In this document: positions 8,394-16,524 of the stretch, piece by piece | How the letters are laid out: every line of letters starts with the position of its first letter | Position numbering within the stretch: position 1 is the stretch's first letter | Assembly: GCA_965200835.1 (NCBI GenBank) | Contig: OZ241390.1 | Location: 2,728,001 to 2,792,000 of the forward strand | Source of the DNA: JAPPFW01 sp965200835 | GTDB taxonomy: Bacteria; Actinomycetota; Acidimicrobiia; Spongiisociales; Spongiisociaceae | Reading direction: 5' to 3' | Length of the DNA stretch: 64,000 bases | Program-made: the position numbers and the translations under genes | Notes under the pieces: model-generated | What the model saw: the letters and a program-made list of their open reading frames with translations, nothing else | What the model was told of the DNA's origin: nothing | The model's database searches: none

Positions 8394-8891
8394 TCAGGTC
8401 TGGAAATCCTCGGGCGAGAGGTTCTCCAGGAACTCTTTGAACCGCTCCACCTCGGCTTCCTGATCGGCTTCCTGCTCCTCCTCCTTGATCTCGATCCCGG
8501 CATCGTCCAGCACCTGGCTGGTGGCATAGAGCGGAGCGCCGGTGCGGGCAGCGAGCGCGATGGCATCCGAGGGGCGTGAGCTTACGTGCAGCTCCCGATC
8601 GTTCTGGTTGAGGACCAGATCGGCGTAGTAGACGCTGTCCCGTAGCTCGGTGACCGTCACCCTGGCCACCTGGCCACCCAGTGCTTCGGTGGTGAGCCGC
8701 AGCAGGTCATGGGTGAAGGGCCTGGGAGTGGTAACGCCTTCCAAAGCGTAGGCGATGGCGGTTGCCTCCATGGCACCGACCCAGATGGCCAGGTAACGGA
8801 TGCCGCGCGTCTCACGGAGCAGAACGATCGGCTGGTTGGTCGGGTACTCGATCCGAACCCCGACCAGGTCCATGGGAACGTTGTCGTTCAT
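8394..8891 (-). CDS. Bifunctional nuclease family protein (DUF151, Rv1829-like)
   Basis: A 165-residue DUF151/BFN protein. It has the typical core: LVGVRIEYPTNQPIVLLRE, YLAIWVGAMEATAIAYALEG, RPFTHDLL, then SSRPSDAIALAARTGAPLYA near residues 105-125. Related proteins have been described as nucleases or as partners in redox and stress responses; the role here is unknown. The C-terminus is Glu-rich. ATG at 8891 overlaps the stop of the HPRT gene by ATGA, so the two are translationally coupled. About 180 bp separate it from the downstream MerR gene. Confidence 0.9.
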   Translation of the reverse strand: MNDNVPMDLVGVRIEYPTNQPIVLLRETRGIRYLAIWVGAMEATAIAYALEGVTTPRPFTHDLLRLTTEALGGQVARVTVTELRDSVYYADLVLNQNDRELHVSSRPSDAIALAARTGAPLYATSQVLDDAGIEIKEEEQEADQEAEVERFKEFLENLSPEDFQT

Positions 8892-9469
8892 GGGCTAAGA
8901 CTATAGCTACCGGCTCGATAGGCGGCCGCGGCCAGCACCGAAGGGTCGGCGGCGAACTGCTCGAAGTCGAGGATCGCCCATAGAGAAGGCAGGCTCCGAA
9001 ACCGGCCCATCCAATCCAGTCCGTAACCCACCAGAAACTCATCTCCCACCTCGAACCCCCGGTATCCGATCGAGAGGTCGACTATCCGGCGTGACGTGCC
9101 GTCGAGCAGGGTCACCGTCTCGACACTCGCACAGCGGCCGGCCTCCAGGGTCCGGCGCAGTATCTGGTGGGTGAGGCCGGTGTCCACGATATTCTCCACT
9201 ACCAATACATGGCGATTCTCGAGGTTGGTCGCGGTGTCCAGCGCCAGACTTGCTCGCCTTCCCTGCCCGAAACGGGTGAGCGCCAGGAAGTCGATCTCGC
9301 AGTGGATGCCGATCCGGCGGACCAGGTCGGCATGGAAGAGGATCGAACCGGGCAGAACACCTACCAGCACGGGCCGGAGCCCCTGATAATCACGGCCTAT
9401 CCGTTCGGCCAGCTCCCCCACTCGGGCCGAGATCTCCTGTTCCGGTACGGCTTCGACGGCGATCTCCAT
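8888..9469 (-). CDS. hpt: Hypoxanthine phosphoribosyltransferase-like protein with altered active-site motifs
   Basis: Purine-salvage phosphoribosyltransferase fold, 193 residues. The PRPP loop is VLVVENIVDTGLT (88-100) and the C-terminal base-binding region is VGYGLDWMGRFRSLP, both close to HPRT. Two normally invariant positions differ. The acidic pair Glu-Asp of the PRPP motif reads Glu92-Asn93, and the LKG loop that binds pyrophosphate reads LPG (Pro40). Base specificity or activity may therefore be changed. It abuts the carboxypeptidase stop and overlaps the DUF151 start. Confidence 0.85.
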   Translation of the reverse strand: MEIAVEAVPEQEISARVGELAERIGRDYQGLRPVLVGVLPGSILFHADLVRRIGIHCEIDFLALTRFGQGRRASLALDTATNLENRHVLVVENIVDTGLTHQILRRTLEAGRCASVETVTLLDGTSRRIVDLSIGYRGFEVGDEFLVGYGLDWMGRFRSLPSLWAILDFEQFAADPSVLAAAAYRAGSYSLSP

Positions 9470-10618
9470 CTAACCGTCTCTGGCCAGGACCCAGTTCCAA
9501 TAGCGAGCGAACCAGGTCAAGGCGTCCCTGAGACCGGGCAGCTCCGGGGCTCTGGCCACTTCACTTACCACCGGGGGCGCTTCAGTCTCGGAAGCCTGGT
9601 CATCGGGCGGTGGTGGCTCGGGGTCCACCGGGGCGGTGGGGTCGGCAGCCTGCAGCTCCTGGCCGGCCTCCTGGGAGATCAACAACTCGAAGTCTTCTTC
9701 CACCGCCGGCTGCCTTCCTCCCGCCAGCGGTCGGCGGGTCTCGGAGGTGACGGGCACGAGGGTGGCAGCCGAGAACTCTTCGAACCCGTAGTCCAGCAGG
9801 GTGGCAGCATCCCCGTAGTGGTCGGTACAACCCAGCACTACCGCATAGAGCCTTCGGCCGTCGAGCTCGGCCGCGGCCACCAGGGTCTGTTGTGCTTGGC
9901 TCGTGAAACCGGTCTTGATACCTATGGACCCCGGATAGGAAGTGAGCAGCTGGTTGCGGTTGAGCTCCACCCGGGGCTCGCCTTCGGGCGTGGGTGGGAG
10001 GTTGGCGCTCCGGATCAGGACCAGCCGAGCGAACTTCGGATTGTCCATGGCGGCTCTCGCCAGGGCCAGCAAGTCGCGGGCCGAGCTGTAGTGATCGGGA
10101 TGGTCCAATCCATGAGGATTGACGAAGCGGCTATCCAGCATACCGAGTTCACTCGCTCTGATGTTCATCAGGTCGGCGAAGCCGGCCACCGAGCCACCCA
10201 CATGTTCAGCCAGGGCCACCGCCGCGTCGTTGGCGCTCCGCAGCATCAGGCCGGACAGTAGATCTTCGACACTCCAGGGCGGCTCGTCGGCTACTAGGCC
10301 GACTTCCGATCCACCGGCCAGGGTGGCGTTGGTGGAGATGGTGGCCAGCTCGTCCATTTCGGCCAGTTCCAGTACCACCAGGGCGGTCATGATCTTGGTG
10401 GTGGAGGCCACGGCTCGACGCTGGTCGGGCTCGACCTCGGCCAGGACCTTGCCGAACGTATCGTCGTACAATATCCACGCCTCGGCGGTCACCTCGGGCG
10501 GGTTCGGCGCCAGCAGCCCGTCATCGATCGGCAGGGTTGCATGGCCTACCGATGACCCACCCAGGAAGGCAGCCAGGCAGGCCAGGCCGATCAGGAATAC
10601 CTTGGTGGGATACCGCAC
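9470..10618 (-). CDS. D-alanyl-D-alanine carboxypeptidase (PBP5 family)
   Basis: Exported penicillin-binding protein that trims the terminal D-Ala of peptidoglycan stem peptides. The serine-hydrolase triad is visible: SxxK as ASTTK, SxN as SAN in LMLRSANDAAVALAEHVGG, and KTG as IKTGFTS. GTG at 10618 (VRYPTKVFLIGLACLAAF...) is preferred because it puts a signal peptide at the N-terminus and avoids overlap with the upstream regulator; the longer frame to 10702 lacks that. After the catalytic domain comes a Pro/Glu-rich tail and a C-terminal aromatic segment (FARYWNWV) that may touch the membrane. Confidence 0.92.
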   Translation of the reverse strand: MRYPTKVFLIGLACLAAFLGGSSVGHATLPIDDGLLAPNPPEVTAEAWILYDDTFGKVLAEVEPDQRRAVASTTKIMTALVVLELAEMDELATISTNATLAGGSEVGLVADEPPWSVEDLLSGLMLRSANDAAVALAEHVGGSVAGFADLMNIRASELGMLDSRFVNPHGLDHPDHYSSARDLLALARAAMDNPKFARLVLIRSANLPPTPEGEPRVELNRNQLLTSYPGSIGIKTGFTSQAQQTLVAAAELDGRRLYAVVLGCTDHYGDAATLLDYGFEEFSAATLVPVTSETRRPLAGGRQPAVEEDFELLISQEAGQELQAADPTAPVDPEPPPPDDQASETEAPPVVSEVARAPELPGLRDALTWFARYWNWVLARDG

Positions 10619-10628
10619 GCCGACGGTG

Positions 10629-11330
10629 TCAGTCCTCTTGAAGGAGCTTCCTCGCCTCCGCAAGAAACAACAGATCGTGGAGCTGCCGCATCGCCTCGAC
10701 ACCTCCTGCGATGAACTCTCGGGCCTGGCGCTGGGCGTCCGGGCTACGGTTCCTCCGCAGTCCGGCAGTGAGACCTCCGATCAGTTCCACATGGCGGGCC
10801 ACCGCGTTGTGGACCAGTCGAAGGTGCCGCGGTTCCAGACCTCGATCGATCAGGATCCGGCATTGGCGAGCTACATCGATGTCCCGCCGGGTAAAGCGGG
10901 CAGACCCCTTCCGGTCGTGGGGCACGATCAGCTTGCATTCGATGAGCTGCCGTACCTGTTTCCTGGAGAGCTTGGCCTGGTCGGCTACCTTTTCGAGGTC
11001 GTACACCGGTTCGTCCTCGATGCCCGACTCGCTGCTGGTGGGCTCGTCGGGTTGCGGGGTCACCCCGTCGATAGCCTCCTCCCGCTCCCATCGGTCCAGC
11101 TGCGACTTGATGACCTTCAGCGGCAGGAAGTCATCCCTCTGGCGTTGGAGGATGAACCGGAGTCGCTCGATGTCGGACGGCCCGAACTGGCGATATCCGG
11201 ATGAGGATCGGGATGGCTGGATCATGCCCCGTGACTCGAGGAAGCGCACCTTCGAGCTGGTCAGGTCGGGGAACTCCTCCTTGAGTAGGCCGATCAACCT
11301 GCCGATCGAAATGTGGGAGGCCTGGTTCAT
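10629..11330 (-). CDS. MerR-family regulator, FtsR-like
   Basis: A 233-residue regulator. The N-terminal winged-helix region (ISIGRLIGLLKEEFPDLTSS, KVRFLESRGMIQPSRSSSGY, RQFGPSDIERLRFILQRQRD) matches the actinobacterial FtsR/Rv1828 group, and a second HTH-like region (LSRKQVRQLIECKLIVP, RFTRRDIDVAR) follows. FtsR of Corynebacterium activates ftsZ; the same role here is inference. It is directly downstream of the FHA protein gene with an ATGA overlap, the conserved garA-ftsR pairing. Confidence 0.9.
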   Translation of the reverse strand: MNQASHISIGRLIGLLKEEFPDLTSSKVRFLESRGMIQPSRSSSGYRQFGPSDIERLRFILQRQRDDFLPLKVIKSQLDRWEREEAIDGVTPQPDEPTSSESGIEDEPVYDLEKVADQAKLSRKQVRQLIECKLIVPHDRKGSARFTRRDIDVARQCRILIDRGLEPRHLRLVHNAVARHVELIGGLTAGLRRNRSPDAQRQAREFIAGGVEAMRQLHDLLFLAEARKLLQED

Positions 11331-11761
11331 TGCCTCCAGGCTACTAGTAGGTGGAACATCCCGATCATCAGCCGGTCACCGGGGATGAGTGAGGTTTCCT
11401 CCGCCAATCGATCGTTCACGTAGGTCCCGTTGGTCGATCCCAGATCCTTGACGGACAGCCCGGAGGAACCCAGCTCGATCCGGCAATGATGCCGGGAGAC
11501 GGTGATGTGGTCCAGGGTTATGTCGCTGTAAGGATTGCGACCGATATTGGTGAACCCGGGGGAGAGCAACCAGGTGCGGCCGGCCTGCTGACCCTTGTTG
11601 ACCACTAGCGCATAGCCCGGGATGTCCGATGGATCGGGGGCTCCGCTCTCGCTCACTCCCGTTCCGGGTTGGTAGATGCCGGGATCGATCACCATCGTGG
11701 CATCGGCTTCCTCGATGTCGCGGGCGATCATGTGCTTCGAGTTTCGATCCCTTTCCTTCAT
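11327..11761 (-). CDS. FHA-domain protein (GarA/OdhI-like)
   Basis: A 144-residue protein starting at ATG 11761 (MKERDRNSKHM...). The C-terminal FHA domain has the phosphothreonine-binding signature GRNPYSDITL, SRHHCRIE and STNGTYVNDR. The N-terminal tail has an acidic segment with a threonine (EEADATMVID) in the place where GarA/OdhI carries its kinase-phosphorylated ETTS motif, but the sequence is different. Next to an FtsR-like gene, it probably regulates 2-oxoglutarate metabolism under Ser/Thr kinases. The open frame extends much further upstream, but that part is antiparallel noise over pgsA. Confidence 0.88.
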   Translation of the reverse strand: MKERDRNSKHMIARDIEEADATMVIDPGIYQPGTGVSESGAPDPSDIPGYALVVNKGQQAGRTWLLSPGFTNIGRNPYSDITLDHITVSRHHCRIELGSSGLSVKDLGSTNGTYVNDRLAEETSLIPGDRLMIGMFHLLVAWRQ

Positions 11762-11811
11762 GCGGAGATTGTAGTTGAACCAGTTGCCGCTCGGGTGTTC
11801 ATCGCGACTCC

Positions 11812-12426
11812 TTATTCCGGTCCCGATCCGCCCAGGGCTCGACGCATGTCGCCCAGATACTGCCAGGACACCACCAGGTATAAGGCGAGACCGGCGATCC
11901 CCGTGACGGTACCCACCCACCACCCGAGACTGGGGAGAACCGTGGTATGGGACAGGTAGTAGAACGGGATGGAGACGAACACCAGCGCGGTCGCCGACTT
12001 GCCGAGCTGGCGAACCGCCACCTTTACCTTGAGCTTCAACAGCAGGTAGAGGGTGGCGGCACCGATCGCCGCTTCCCTCACCACGAGCGGCCATCCCAGC
12101 CACCCGGGAACCACCCCGGCAACCAGTCCTCCGATCACCGAAGCCGCGACCACTAGCCGATCGGCCAACGGATCCAGGAACTTCCCGATCTCCGAGACCT
12201 GACCGAGCCGGCGTGCCAGCCAACCATCCAGATAGTCCGTCCAAGCGATCACCCCCAGCAGCACCGCGGCCCAGCCGGGCTCGTCCCGGCCGAGCAGCAA
12301 CCATAGGAACAACGGGATGGCGGCGATGCGAAGGCCGGAAACCAGGTTGGGCACGGTCCACAGCCCCGCGTCGGGCTGAGGATCGGGGTCGCTGGGTGGC
12401 TGCATGTCGGCGGGCTTCAGCGGCAT
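11812..12426 (-). CDS. pgsA: CDP-alcohol phosphatidyltransferase (phosphatidylglycerophosphate synthase type)
   Basis: A 204-residue membrane enzyme that transfers a phosphatidyl group from CDP-diacylglycerol to an alcohol, probably glycerol-3-phosphate. The catalytic motif D-x2-DG-x2-AR-x8-G-x3-D-x3-D is complete as DYLDGWLARRLGQ then SEIGKFLDPLADR (about residues 64-90). Several hydrophobic helices surround it. It lies upstream of the FHA gene, as pgsA2 lies near garA in mycobacteria. The exact acceptor alcohol cannot be read from the sequence. Confidence 0.88.
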   Translation of the reverse strand: MPLKPADMQPPSDPDPQPDAGLWTVPNLVSGLRIAAIPLFLWLLLGRDEPGWAAVLLGVIAWTDYLDGWLARRLGQVSEIGKFLDPLADRLVVAASVIGGLVAGVVPGWLGWPLVVREAAIGAATLYLLLKLKVKVAVRQLGKSATALVFVSIPFYYLSHTTVLPSLGWWVGTVTGIAGLALYLVVSWQYLGDMRRALGGSGPE

Positions 12427-12501
12427 ACTCCTTTCCCTCGCTGGCCAGGATCCTAGCCCTCACGCGTCACCGTGGCTGGGGGTGGTAGGCTTCCGGTATC
12501 T

Positions 12502-12578
12502 CGGGCTGTGGCGCAGTTTGGCAGCGCGCTTGACTGGGGGTCAAGAGGTCGTGGGTTCAAATCCCGCCAGCCCGACCA
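12502..12578 (+). tRNA. tRNA-Pro (GGG)
   Basis: Complete cloverleaf: acceptor CGGGCTG pairs with CAGCCCG, anticodon stem CTTGA/TCAAG encloses loop CTGGGGG with anticodon GGG, and the T arm is GTGGG-TTCAAAT-CCCGC. The CCA end is encoded (12576-12578). Confidence 0.96.
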
Positions 12579-12597
12579 TCCGCGAAACCGGCGACTG

Positions 12598-12741
12598 TCA
12601 GGTGAGCCAGCGGATGAGCGCGGCGATGCCTTCCACCAGCCTCCATCCAAGGTAGAGGATCCCCAGCGCCACCATCAACTTGAAACTGAAGGGGGTCTTG
12701 GGAGTCGGCTCCCCCTCGGCTTCGGAAAGGTGCTCGCTCAC
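12598..12741 (-). CDS. 47-residue membrane protein coupled to der
   Basis: A small frame starting with GTG at 12741 that overlaps the der stop codon by GTGA, and ending at 12598. The protein (VSEHLSEAEGEPTPK...) has a charged N-terminus and one C-terminal transmembrane helix (LMVALGILYLGWRLVEGI). The 4-bp overlap copies the coupling style of neighbouring operons and the hydrophobic segment is long, which argues for a real gene. No homologue is recognised. Confidence 0.55.
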   Translation of the reverse strand: MSEHLSEAEGEPTPKTPFSFKLMVALGILYLGWRLVEGIAALIRWLT

Positions 12742-14063
12742 CTTGGTCCAGACCGGCCCGAGCCCCTCCGGACCACCAGACGGAGGGGGGTTCCCATATA
12801 GTCGTGCGCCTGCCGGATCCTCCTCTCCAAGTAGCGGAGGTAGGTCCGGTCGATCTGCCCGCCCTTGACGAAGAGAGCGAAGGTGGGGGGTGCGGTCCTC
12901 GACTGGGCCGCATACAGAATCCTGGGACGGCGTCCCTTCCTCACCGGAGGTGGATGCTCTCCGGTCCAGTCGGCCATCGCACGGTTGAGGGTGGCGGTGG
13001 ATATCCGCCGGGCCCGGTTGGCCAGGGCCACCGCTAGGGCCGGGCCGAGCCTTTGCAGGCGGGCGCCGGTCAGGGCAGAAACTCGAAGCACCGGTGCCCA
13101 GCCGGCGAACCCCAGCCGGTCGGCCACCTCCCACGAGGTCTGCTCGCGCCGTTCCCGATCGGCGATGTCCCACTTGTTGAGCAGCACCACGAGGGACGAA
13201 CCGGAGCGGACCGCCTCCTCCGCGATCCGCTGGTCCTGATGGGTCACCCCGTCCACCGCATCCACCATCAGCAGAGCAGCGTCGGCTCTCCTCAGCACTT
13301 CCCGGGCTCGGAGCACCGAGAAGAACTCCACCTCCTCGGTCATCTTCGGTTTGCGACGAATCCCAGCGGTGTCCACCAGCCGGTAGGGCGAGCCGTCCAG
13401 CTCGACCACCACGTCGATCGGGTCGCGAGTGGTGCCGGGTACGGGCGAGACCACCACCCGCTCCTCCCCCGCCAGGCGGTTGAGCAGGGTCGACTTGCCC
13501 ACGTTCGGGCGGCCGATGATCGCCACATCGGGTATCCCGTCCCCGGCCGCTTCCTCACCATCAGGAATGAGGCCGGTGACTATGTCCAGCAGGTCGGCGA
13601 CTCCGCTCCCGTGGATGGCCGAGACGGGTATCGGCTCCCCCAGTCCCATCCGTCCGAAGGCTGCCGCTTCGGTAGCGATCAGGTCGTTGTCCGCCTTGTT
13701 CGCTGCTACCACCACCCGGTCGGTCACCGGTCGGAGCAGATCGGCTACACCGGCGTCCTCGGTGGAGATGGTCCCCTGGGCGTCGATTACGAAGATGATG
13801 GCGTCAGCGGTGGACATGGCGACCTCCGCCTGGCCTCGGATGTCCTCCGCCAGCTCTGCACCGGTTCCCGGCTGCCAGCCTCCCGTGTCGACGATCGTGA
13901 AGTGCTTGCCGTTCCACTGGGTGTCGAACTGGCGGCGGTCCCGGGTCACACCGGGCATCTCCTGCACGACCGCGGCCCGCCGACCGACCACCCGGTTGAC
14001 CAGGGTGGACTTACCGACGTTGGGCCGTCCGACGACCGCGATCAGCGGCTTGCCGGTGCTCAT
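12738..14063 (-). CDS. der: Ribosome-assembly GTPase Der (EngA)
   Basis: Tandem-GTPase protein needed for 50S subunit maturation. Two G domains are seen, each with its own P-loop GRPNVGKST (residues ~9-17 and ~180-190), a DTxG switch (VDTGGWQPG, VDTAGIRRK), and NKAD/NKWD guanine motifs. A C-terminal KH-like domain follows. ATG at 14063 (MSTGKPLIAVVGRPNVGKST) gives 441 residues, the normal family size; the longer open frame to 14219 is not supported. In mycobacteria der follows cmk; here ispH and other genes intervene. Confidence 0.96.
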   Translation of the reverse strand: MSTGKPLIAVVGRPNVGKSTLVNRVVGRRAAVVQEMPGVTRDRRQFDTQWNGKHFTIVDTGGWQPGTGAELAEDIRGQAEVAMSTADAIIFVIDAQGTISTEDAGVADLLRPVTDRVVVAANKADNDLIATEAAAFGRMGLGEPIPVSAIHGSGVADLLDIVTGLIPDGEEAAGDGIPDVAIIGRPNVGKSTLLNRLAGEERVVVSPVPGTTRDPIDVVVELDGSPYRLVDTAGIRRKPKMTEEVEFFSVLRAREVLRRADAALLMVDAVDGVTHQDQRIAEEAVRSGSSLVVLLNKWDIADRERREQTSWEVADRLGFAGWAPVLRVSALTGARLQRLGPALAVALANRARRISTATLNRAMADWTGEHPPPVRKGRRPRILYAAQSRTAPPTFALFVKGGQIDRTYLRYLERRIRQAHDYMGTPLRLVVRRGSGRSGPR

Positions 14064-14197
14064 AGGGCGGACCGGCCCTCCGGGCAGGCATCCATTTCGC
14101 CATTCTAGGGAGCATCCCATGACGCGGGAGTCACGGCAGGGCAACCCCGACCTTCGCGGTCCGATGATCGACCCTCGACCGGGTAGGATCGGCAGTG

Positions 14198-15274
14198 ATG
14201 TCCCGGCCCGCCCCGTCACCGCGCCCCCGTCCCTCGAAAGTGTTGCTGGCCGAGCCGAGCGGCTTCTGCGCCGGCGTCGATATGGCCATCAAGGCCCTGG
14301 TCTGGATGGTCAAGATCTTCGAGCCTCCGGTCTACTGCTACCACGAGATCGTGCACAACCGCTTCGTGGTCGAATCGTTCGAGCGGGCCGGAGTGGTGTT
14401 CGTGGACTCGATCGAGCAAGTGCCGGAGGGTGCTCCCGTGATGCTGTCGGCCCATGGCTCGGCCCCTCAGGTGGTGACCACCGCCACCGACCGAGCCGGG
14501 ATGGTCATCGACTCGGTCTGCCCGCTGGTCACCAAGATCCATCATGAGGTCAAGCGAGCCGCTCGCAAGAACTTCGACATCCTGTTCGTGGGTCACGAGG
14601 GCCACGACGAGGCGGTGGGAACGATTGCCCGGGCACCCGACGCTATAACCCTGGTCGAGCCAGGTGTCGACCTGGACACCTTCATACCCGATGATCCCGA
14701 GCGGGTCGCCCTCTTTGCCCAGACCACCCTCGCTCTCCATGAGTGGCAGGCTATCGAGGCCGAAGCCTCCGAGCGCTATCCGAAGCTGATGACCGCCCGC
14801 AAGAGCGACCTGTGCTATGCCACCACCAACCGCCAGGACGCGGTGAGGGCGATGGGTGGAGTGTGCGACCTGATCCTCGTCGTAGGTTCGGTCAACTCAT
14901 CGAATACCAATGCCCTGGTACGGACGGTCGATGAGGTGGGCATTCCGGGCCACCGGATAGACAGCGCCGACTCGATCCGCACCGAGTGGCTGACCGGGGT
15001 AGAGGTGGTGGGCGTCACGGCAGGGGCATCGGCCCCCGACTACCTGGTGAAAGAAGTGCTGGACCGGCTCGATCCCGTCGAAGGATGGAGCCTGTTCATG
15101 GTCACCGATGAGGACGAGTACTTCCCCCTCCCCCGTGGTTTGAGAAGCTGCGTCTCGGCGCTCACCTCCGCCATGAGGCTCGGATTCACAGCCAGGCCCG
15201 ATGAACTCAGCCCGCTCGATCACGAGCGCCGGGTGACCGCTGCGGAGGCTCTGGCCGCCCTGCGAGTCTCCTGA
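14198..15274 (+). CDS. ispH: 4-hydroxy-3-methylbut-2-enyl diphosphate reductase (IspH/LytB)
   Basis: Last enzyme of the non-mevalonate isoprenoid pathway; a [4Fe-4S] reductase of HMBPP to IPP and DMAPP. The three cluster cysteines are in EPSGFCAGVDMAI, DSVCPLVTKIHHEV and SDLCYATTNRQDA. Substrate-binding motifs YHEIVHN, AHGSAP, VGHEGHDE, VGSVNSSNTNAL and TAGASAPDYLV are intact. About 358 residues. ATG 14198 is chosen; a GTG directly before it is also possible. It is divergent from der, with about 130 bp between them. Confidence 0.96.
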   Translation: MSRPAPSPRPRPSKVLLAEPSGFCAGVDMAIKALVWMVKIFEPPVYCYHEIVHNRFVVESFERAGVVFVDSIEQVPEGAPVMLSAHGSAPQVVTTATDRAGMVIDSVCPLVTKIHHEVKRAARKNFDILFVGHEGHDEAVGTIARAPDAITLVEPGVDLDTFIPDDPERVALFAQTTLALHEWQAIEAEASERYPKLMTARKSDLCYATTNRQDAVRAMGGVCDLILVVGSVNSSNTNALVRTVDEVGIPGHRIDSADSIRTEWLTGVEVVGVTAGASAPDYLVKEVLDRLDPVEGWSLFMVTDEDEYFPLPRGLRSCVSALTSAMRLGFTARPDELSPLDHERRVTAAEALAALRVS

Positions 15275-15404
15275 CCCCCTCGCAGCCACACGGCCGGATT
15301 CGGGTCTAGATACTGAGTTGGAGGGTCAACGGTGTCACATTCTACGTTGTATGGTGGGTATTAGCCGTATACACCAGCCGTGGAGCTGCATTAGTAAGAG
15401 GAAT

Positions 15405-15665
15405 ATGATGCCTACCATGTCCTTCGAGGAGATCACCCCTCCGGCCGGTACCGTCCCAGGCGGAGCGCAGCCCCCGGCATCTCCCGCCCAACTTGCTCAG
15501 CCGGCGGCGGTAGCAATCAAACCGTGGCAGTTGATGGCTGCGGTCCTGGCGCTGGTCCTCTCTGTATTGGGGTTCATCTGGCAAATGCAAGTTGGTCTGG
15601 ATGGGATCCGCCAGGAGCTACGTCAGGTGGCGACCTCAATCCGACAAGAGATGCGGCGAAGGTGA
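15405..15665 (+). pseudogene. 5' part of a frameshifted membrane/coiled-coil protein gene
   Basis: ATG at 15405 or 15408 follows AAGAGGA. The frame encodes a Pro/Ala-rich segment, one transmembrane helix (WQLMAAVLALVLSVLGFIW) and the start of an amphipathic helix (LDGIRQELRQVATSIRQEMR) before TGA at 15663. The same helix pattern continues in another frame (next entry), so a single-base indel near 15655-15662 probably breaks the gene. Overall about 140 residues when joined. Function unknown; general shape like other small TM/coiled-coil proteins in this window. Confidence 0.55.
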
Positions 15666-15834
15666 CCAATCCCTTCGTCAGGAGATCGCAGAGGTCAGAA
15701 CGCTCCAGGTCGAGACAGTGGAACGGCTGTCGAGAATCGAGGGCTTCCTGGGCATCGGACTCCCGGAAGAAGCCGCAGAACGCGCGCCGGGCGCCCGCTT
15801 GGCAGGATCGGCCCAGGGCCAAGACGACGAGTAG
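15666..15834 (+). pseudogene. 3' part of the frameshifted membrane/coiled-coil protein gene
   Basis: In the next frame the sequence reads DQSLRQEIAEVRTLQVETVE, then RLSRIEGFLGIGLPEEAAE, and stops at 15832-15834. It carries the heptad-like pattern on from the upstream fragment. It has no start codon of its own near the junction, which supports one interrupted gene instead of two. Confidence 0.5.
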
Positions 15835-15855
15835 ACCCCCACGGTCTCCGGTCAG

Positions 15856-16524
15856 TTAGCTGAGACCGCGGTCCGAGGCCAACTCGACGATTTGATCGAC
15901 CACGCTCGTGATGCCGGTGTCGGAGGTGTCGATGATGGTCGCGTCGGTGGCGGCCACCATGGGTGAGTGCCGTCTGGTCGAATCGAGGTGATCGCGGCGG
16001 GCAAGGTTCTCCTGCACCTCCGCCGACTCTGCAGAGGTCTGGCCGGCTCTCCGACCCGCTCTGACCTCTGGACGAGCGGTCAGGAAGACTTTGAGCGGGG
16101 CGCTGGGGAACACGACCGTCCCGATGTCACGACCCTCCACTACTACCCGGCCGGCACGGGACCGAACCCAGCGGCGCAGTCTCCGGACCGTCTGCATCCG
16201 GACACCGGGGAGTGCCGCAATCCTGCTCACCTCGGCGGTAACGGCCGCCGAGCGGATGGGCGCACTCAAATCGATCCCCTCCACCAGCATCCTCCCGTCC
16301 CGATAATCGAAGCTGTTACCGGCGATCGCCTTCATCACCGCGGCCTCGGTAGCCATGTCCAGCCGGTGGATCATGGCCACCAGGGTGGCCGCCCGGTAGA
16401 AGGCGCCCGTGTCCAGATGAGCCCATCCCAGCGCCCCCGCCACCGCCCGCGACACGGTGGTCTTACCAGCGCCGCCCGGCCCGTCGACCGCGATGATCAG
16501 CGGTGCCACCGGCTCCGGGCTCAT
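15856..16524 (-). CDS. cmk: Cytidylate kinase
   Basis: Phosphorylates CMP/dCMP with ATP. The 222-residue protein starts at ATG 16524, which overlaps the aroA stop by ATGA. It has the P-loop DGPGGAGKTTVSRAVA, the short GALGWAHLDTGAFYRAATL region, the NMP-binding insert (GNSFDYRDGRMLVEGIDLS), VVEGRDIGTVVFP and the lid AxxRxxRR. Cotranscribed with aroA, a frequent bacterial pairing. The C-terminal DRGLS is normal. Confidence 0.95.
   Translation of the reverse strand: MSPEPVAPLIIAVDGPGGAGKTTVSRAVAGALGWAHLDTGAFYRAATLVAMIHRLDMATEAAVMKAIAGNSFDYRDGRMLVEGIDLSAPIRSAAVTAEVSRIAALPGVRMQTVRRLRRWVRSRAGRVVVEGRDIGTVVFPSAPLKVFLTARPEVRAGRRAGQTSAESAEVQENLARRDHLDSTRRHSPMVAATDATIIDTSDTGITSVVDQIVELASDRGLS

Noticed and set aside
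9167..10261. 364-residue plus-strand open frame
   Set aside because: Opposite the hpt and carboxypeptidase genes, both with intact motifs.
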